Shown here piece after piece: positions 62,001-64,000 of a stretch of 64,000 nucleotides of DNA. Position numbers and translations under genes: made by a program. The stretch lies in NCBI GenBank assembly GCA_007449985.2, contig VIIQ02000049.1:1-64000 (forward strand). The letters run 5' to 3'. The notes under the pieces are model-generated. The model did not search any database, was not told the origin of the DNA, and saw only the letters and a list, made by a program, of their open reading frames with translations. The stretch comes from Desmodesmus armatus (Eukaryota > Chlorophyta > Chlorophyceae > Sphaeropleales > Scenedesmaceae). The stretch's first letter is position 1. Each line of letters begins with the position of its first letter.

Positions 62001-64000
62001 GACTGACTGACTGACTGCCTTGAGGGGCTTGCATCGGGTTGGCTGGGTCCTTGAGGCCTCTTTGTAACGAACACTGACTGACTGACTGGCCTTGAGTTAC
62101 AAGGGCGGGACATGGATTGGGTCCCGGGGCTTGCATCGGGTTGGCTGGGTCCTTGAGGCCTCTTTGTAACGAACACTGACTGACTGACTGACCGCGCAGT
62201 TGTAGAAAAAAAGGCCCTAGCTTGCTGTGCTGGGTCCCTGCTGGTTGCTAGGGGGTGGGGCAGCGCCATGGGTGGGTGTTTACCGGGCGGGGTGCACAGG
62301 GCTGGCTGTATGGTGCCGCAGCAGCCTGGAGGGGGGGGGGTCAACAGTGAGAGTTGACAAGGGGTGCGCACTGTGTGTGGTTATGGCATGGCAATCTGAC
62401 AAGGTTGTTGTGTGTGTGGGGGGGGGGGGCATGTTTCTGCCGTAACTGCGTGAGCCTCAGTCTCCTCTGCAGACGCCTGTGGTGGCGGGTTGTCTCCTTT
62501 CCGTGCTGTCCGTCCCGTCCTTGTAGGTCCTGCAAAGGACTTTGGTTCCCTTCCGATGCTGGGTGTCGTAGCAGCGTAGCTGCATGAGTCGCCCTGTAAC
62601 CCCTTCTTCTGCGTGAGCCTCACTATTAGCCTTCTGCCCTGCAGGAAGCGTCTGCTGGGTTGCGCAATTCGCGCGCTGGGCGTGTGTTTGTCGAGCCTTT
62701 CGAAGTGGGGTTCGCTGGTTTGTCGCCAATCGTCCATCTGCTGCGATTTTTCTTTCCGACGGTTCGTTTGCAGCGCAGCTGCTTGTTCGCCGTGTACCAC
62801 TTCTTCCTCTTGGGTTGAGCAATTGTGGAAACAACCCTGAGGTGGAGCCCGATCACCTGAAACATGCCCTGTGTATGTGGCACTGACACAGCTGACACAT
62901 GATCATGTCATCATCTCATTCCTGTTGTTGCAGGCACCATAGAGGTTGGCCAGTCACTGCTGTGGGGCCCCACCCCTGAGGGAGGCTTCAGCCCTGTGCG
63001 CATCACCTGCATCCAGCGCAGCCATATAGCAGTGCGGCAGATCTCACCGGGCCAGACAGCAACACTCGCCCTGCACCCCACAGCAGCAGGCCTACCCCAC
63101 TCAGGCAGCAAGCAAGCCCTGCTGACAGCAGCAGCAGTAGCGCAGGCCGCAGCTGCAGAGGCAGCGGCGCGAGAGGCTGCTGCCGCCATTGCAGCAGTGC
63201 CGGAGCCGATCGCTAAAACTCGGCGGCGCAGCCCGGCTGCGCTGCAGGCAGCGGCAGCAGCAGCCGCCAGTGCTGCTGCCACAGCGGCAGCGGCGGCTGA
63301 TGCAGCACGGCGTGCGGCAGAGACTGCTGGAGGGAAGGCCTGGTGGCTACAGGAGCTGCCTGCAGCTTGTGAGGGTGGTGAGAGTGAGGGTAGCAGCTTT
63401 GTGATGGCAGCAGCTGGGGGAGGGCCAGGTCAGGGCAGCACGCCAGCTGGGGTGTTGCAGGGAGGGGTTGCTAGAGGCACCAGCAATGCTGTCGATTGTT
63501 TGGCTGATCTGCTGGACGACGACAGCTTTGCTGCTGAGCTGGCTGCAGCCAACAGCGGTAGCGACAGCGATGCCGACTTGTTTGGGTGTAGTGTTGGGGA
63601 GCATAGCAACCAGCTGCGCGGGTCCAGCCTCAGGCCAGCAAGAGGCTCCCCAACTTCAGGGCAGCAGCAGCAGCAAGGGCTGCTGGTGAAGAAGCTGATG
63701 GTGACCTGTTTGCTGGGCTGGCGGATGTGTTTGGTGCTGACGAGGGTGACGAGGGTTTTGGTGAAGATGCTGATGAGCAGCCCAGCCCTGCCAGGAACAG
63801 CAGCAGCAGCGCCGCCAGCAGCACTGCCACCACCAGCAGCAGTGGACTGGTTGAAAGTTGGAGCTTCAGCAGCACAAGCAGCAGCAGGGAGCGGCAGCCA
63901 GCAGCGGGCCGTTGCGGTGCGGCTCCTGCCGCTACTGCAACAGTCAGCGAGCCAGTGTTGATCACAGCAGGGACGCACCCGCACAGCCGCTCAGGGGGGC
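47055..64000 (+). CDS. GTPBP1/GTPBP2-type translational GTPase, 3' end outside window
   Basis: Member of the EF-Tu-like superfamily; animal GTPBP1/2 act in ribosome rescue and mRNA decay. Clear exons: ~47570-47867, 48163-48312, 48642-48756, 49090-49253, 49593-49761, 50098-51066, 62934-63585, 63660 to the window end. Segments include [31 protein letters not shown]1 [37 protein letters not shown]3 [18 protein letters not shown]4 TKAD and G5 SCVSG. Domain II begins [14 protein letters not shown], continues across a giant intron as [13 protein letters not shown], then [17 protein letters not shown] and PGQTATLAL. Two low-complexity insertions are present: a Ser/Ala/Gln block in exon 50098-51066, and a >300-residue Ala/Ser/Asp-rich block after PGQTATLAL. 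Domain III is not reached. The ATG at 47055 ([18 protein letters not shown]) and the joining of the first exons are provisional. Confidence 0.85.
47279..47302 (+). repeat. 24-base poly-G tract
   Basis: Unbroken run of 24 G on the sense strand in a 5' intron of the GTPBP1-like gene. It is the longest of several G-runs in sense-strand introns of this window (for example near 32940-32957 and 34146-34162). Confidence 0.95.
51267..51313. repeat. two-part inverted repeat (hairpin)
   Basis: AAGCATTACC (51278-51287) pairs perfectly with GGTAATGCTT (51293-51302) around a 5-base loop. GGTGGC (51267) pairs with GCCACC (51308) outside it. It lies near the start of the giant GTPBP1-like intron, before the tRNA gene. 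Confidence 0.8.
51454..51524 (-). tRNA. tRNA-Cys(GCA)
   Basis: 71 nt on the minus strand fold as a full cloverleaf: acceptor GGGTCTA with TGGGCCC (G-U pairs allowed), D-arm GCTC/GAGC, anticodon arm GCTGA-CTGCAGA-TCAGC with anticodon GCA, five-base variable loop, and T-arm TCGAG-TTCGAAC-CTCGA. No intron and no encoded CCA. A T4 tract follows only about 100 nt downstream, so a usual close Pol III terminator is missing. It lies antisense in an intron of the GTPBP1-like gene, just upstream of the retroelement nest. Confidence 0.9.
51621..51912 (+). mobile_element. family A non-LTR 3' end with its own TSD
   Basis: 5'-truncated copy of family A ending CCCGTGTAACACC, TTCATTCATT and eight A. It is flanked by the exact direct repeat GGCAAGGTAC (51611-51620 and 51913-51922), a target-site duplication, since the other copy of the host duplication lacks the insert. 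It contains a second insertion at 51704-51794. Confidence 0.85.
51704..51794 (+). mobile_element. family A 3' end nested inside another family A copy
   Basis: 91-bp unit flanked by the 15-bp direct repeat ATGGTGGGGTTTGTC (51689-51703 and 51795-51809). That sequence occurs only once in uninterrupted family A copies, so this is an insertion into an older copy. Confidence 0.85.
52225..53229 (+). mobile_element. longest family B unit (~1 kb)
   Basis: Ends GTCGCCCTGTAACCCC plus TTC repeats; bounded on both sides by GGTCACAGGG. The 3' ~190 bp recurs at 53943-54083, 59690-59835 and 62460-62609. A short (CAG)n tract lies at 52660-52681. No intact domain is recognised; it is probably the end of ORF2 plus the 3' UTR. 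Confidence 0.8.
53334..53737 (+). mobile_element. family A 3' UTR copy (404 bp)
   Basis: Matches the sequence downstream of the family A open frames (55585-55987 and 58691-59098) with scattered substitutions. It is an older or separate copy truncated just after the ORF. Confidence 0.85.
54093..55987 (+). mobile_element. family A copy carrying the C-terminal part of ORF2
   Basis: 1.9 kb unit between GGTCACAGG words. It contains an open frame to a stop at 55574 and the family 3' UTR with TTCA tail. From about 54102 it is almost identical to 57209-59090 of the longer copy, which implies recent movement. The first ~9 bases after the target word do not match the longer copy and may be extra bases added at the 5' junction. 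Confidence 0.9.
54102..55574 (+). pseudogene. 5'-truncated LINE ORF2, C-terminal region
   Basis: Open frame of ~490 codons lacking the reverse transcriptase domain. It begins within [19 protein letters not shown] and ends in [11 protein letters not shown]. Near the end it has [19 protein letters not shown], a Cys/His cluster like the zinc-binding segment after the RT domain in many plant LINEs. It keeps seven C at 55210-55216, so its frame stays open through the final ~120 codons, unlike the longer copy. Not functional by itself because the catalytic part is absent. Confidence 0.85.
56023..56055. other. 33-bp perfect palindrome at the 5' junction of the RT-bearing copy
   Basis: GGTCACAGGAAACGGC and its exact reverse complement flank a single base. 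One arm begins with the recurring target word, so the word is present here in both orientations, directly before the reverse transcriptase copy. Confidence 0.9.
56032..59098 (+). mobile_element. longest family A non-LTR retrotransposon copy, with RT
   Basis: 3.07 kb unit between GGTCACAGG words, ending in the family A 3' UTR and about four TTCA repeats. It holds most of ORF2. No endonuclease domain or ORF1 is present, so this copy too is 5'-truncated, close to the N-terminal edge of the RT domain. Confidence 0.9.
56057..58680 (+). pseudogene. non-LTR reverse transcriptase ORF2, frameshifted
   Basis: The frame reads [42 protein letters not shown] (RT motif A with Asp), [13 protein letters not shown] (motif B) and [10 protein letters not shown] (motif C, the catalytic YADD). 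A long C-terminal region and the CVACG..HHCWEC cluster follow. The open frame stops at 58375. A C-run of six at 58317-58322, against seven in the sister copy, shifts the frame; the expected ending continues in another frame to 58680. Both the 5' truncation and this shift make it a pseudogene unless the C-run is a sequencing error. The ATG at 56057 is not a natural start. Confidence 0.9.
59217..59337 (+). mobile_element. family C 3' end (CTA tail), copy 1
   Basis: Begins directly after GGTCACAGG and ends CCCATGTAACACAA plus CTA repeats. The same body recurs at 60450-60575 and 60620-60748. Confidence 0.8.
59338..59469 (+). mobile_element. family B insertions in a family D copy at GGGCTGTCTTG
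   Basis: GGGCTGTCT(TG) occurs at 59347, 59430 and 59459. Between the copies lie a 74-bp and an 18-bp family B 3' end, both with TTC tails. An uninterrupted family D copy at 61880-61900 shows the target only once, so these are target-site duplications. Confidence 0.85.
59470..60344 (+). mobile_element. cluster of family D ends (ACTG tail) with A and B insertions
   Basis: Several truncated copies of a unit containing GTTACAAGGGCGGGACATGG and GGTTGGCTGGGTCCTTG. They end TTTGTAACGAACACTG plus ACTG repeats, at about 59470-59585, 59837-59895, 60018-60095, 60100-60145 and 60238-60344. Family B (59600-59837) and family A (59925-60017 and 60170-60236) ends are interleaved. Confidence 0.8.
60353..60578 (+). 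mobile_element. family C 3' end, copy 2
   Basis: Preceded and followed by GCCTCATG (60345-60352 and 60579-60586), with a CTA-repeat tail. It is longer at its 5' end than copy 1 and includes TCAATGCTCTATGCCTTGCA, which aligns with the matching part of families D and E. Confidence 0.8.
60587..60751 (+). mobile_element. family C 3' end, copy 3
   Basis: Flanked by GCCTCATG at 60579 and 60752. Nearly identical to copy 2 but truncated further at the 5' end, so two insertions used the same small target. Confidence 0.8.
60844..61145 (+). mobile_element. family E 3' end (GAGT tail), copy 1
   Basis: About 300 bp starting at CAGCAGCACCGGGAGCAGG and ending CTATGTAACGAACAATGAG plus GAGT repeats. Nearly identical to 61371-61667. 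Confidence 0.85.
61157..61667 (+). mobile_element. family E 3' end, copy 2 (longer)
   Basis: Flanked by the 11-bp direct repeat GAGCGCCTTGA (61146-61156 and 61668-61678). It extends ~220 bp further 5' than copy 1. An open frame of ~145 codons runs through it and ends [12 protein letters not shown], probably the C-terminus of ORF2. Confidence 0.85.
61679..62200 (+). mobile_element. family D copies, longest at 61679-62010
   Basis: The first copy includes an upstream part with CCGCGCATCCGTTCGC and TTTATGCCTTGTGTG that aligns with families C and E. It then has the uninterrupted GGTTGGGCTGTCTTGAG target and the ACTG tail. Two shorter copies follow at about 62022-62085 and 62088-62196. Confidence 0.8.
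62460..62609 (+). mobile_element. solo family B 3' end with 13-bp TSD
   Basis: 150-bp family B end with TTC tail, flanked by the exact direct repeat TGCGTGAGCCTCA (62447-62459 and 62610-62622). It is the cleanest single insertion in the window, and shows that the unit moves as a 3'-anchored fragment. Confidence 0.9.
62623..62830 (+). mobile_element. possible further LINE 3' end
   Basis: Contains GCAGCGCAGCTGCTTGTTCG, like the GCAGCGTAGCTGCGTGTGTCG of family B, then CCGTGTACCACTTCTTCC. It looks like an older, diverged relative of family B. No target duplication is seen. Confidence 0.45.
63586..63659 (+). other. short 74-nt intron in the GTPBP1-like gene
   Basis: GTGTAG at 63586 and CTTCAG ending at 63659 fit GT-AG rules. 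Removing the segment joins DADLFG to an Ala-run and an acidic frame ([17 protein letters not shown]) that stays open to the window end. Without splicing the frame stops at 63961. Confidence 0.6.

Overview
The window is nuclear DNA of a green plant-lineage eukaryote, most likely a chlorophycean alga of the Scenedesmus/Tetradesmus kind (inference, not proven). The genes are split by many short GT-AG introns. Coding sequence is rich in CAG/CTG runs coding Gln, Ala and Ser. The gene set combines plant-lineage proteins (class VIII myosin, a CHUP1-type domain) with VMP1, a GTPBP1-type GTPase and a CARNS1-like ATP-grasp ligase. There are no operons or bacterial features.

Layout. 1-3457 (+): 3' part of a multi-pass membrane protein gene. 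5110-8916 (+): two tandem paralogues of unknown function with the same exon plan. 10667-17167 (-): a protein with an N-terminal C2 domain, a proline-rich middle and the CHUP1 C-terminal domain. 18592-27864 (-): a class VIII myosin whose tail carries a ~22-residue helical repeat; it appears one base out of frame near 20.4 kb. 28548-29110 (+): a small secreted cysteine-rich protein. 30539-37874 (+): a 14-exon ATP-grasp ligase resembling carnosine synthase. 39.5-41.7 kb: a ~680-690 bp tandem repeat. 43152-45979 (-): VMP1. 47055 to the window end (+): a GTPBP1/2-type GTPase, head-to-head with VMP1.

The most unusual region is a single 11.9 kb intron (51067-62933) in the GTPase gene. It holds an antisense tRNA-Cys(GCA) gene and a dense nest of 5'-truncated non-LTR retrotransposon ends. 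At least twelve units, from 26 bp to 3.1 kb, lie head-to-tail. Each is separated from the next by the same 9-10 bp word GGTCACAGG(G), as expected if new copies kept landing in the target-site duplication left by earlier ones. Several related families (here A-E) all end in TGTAAC followed by a family-specific microsatellite: TTCA, TTC, CTA, ACTG or GAGT. One copy keeps a reverse transcriptase domain but is frameshifted in a C-run. The splice sites on both sides of the nest still join the GTPase reading frame exactly.

CHUP1-like and myosin VIII are adjacent on one strand; both belong to actin-based machinery, so a shared role in organelle positioning is possible. VMP1 acts at the ER in autophagy and lipid transfer. 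The GTPBP1-type protein belongs to the translational GTPase superfamily. Exon limits come from reading splice sites and phase by eye. The totals for the ligase, VMP1 and both tandem paralogues are exact multiples of three.
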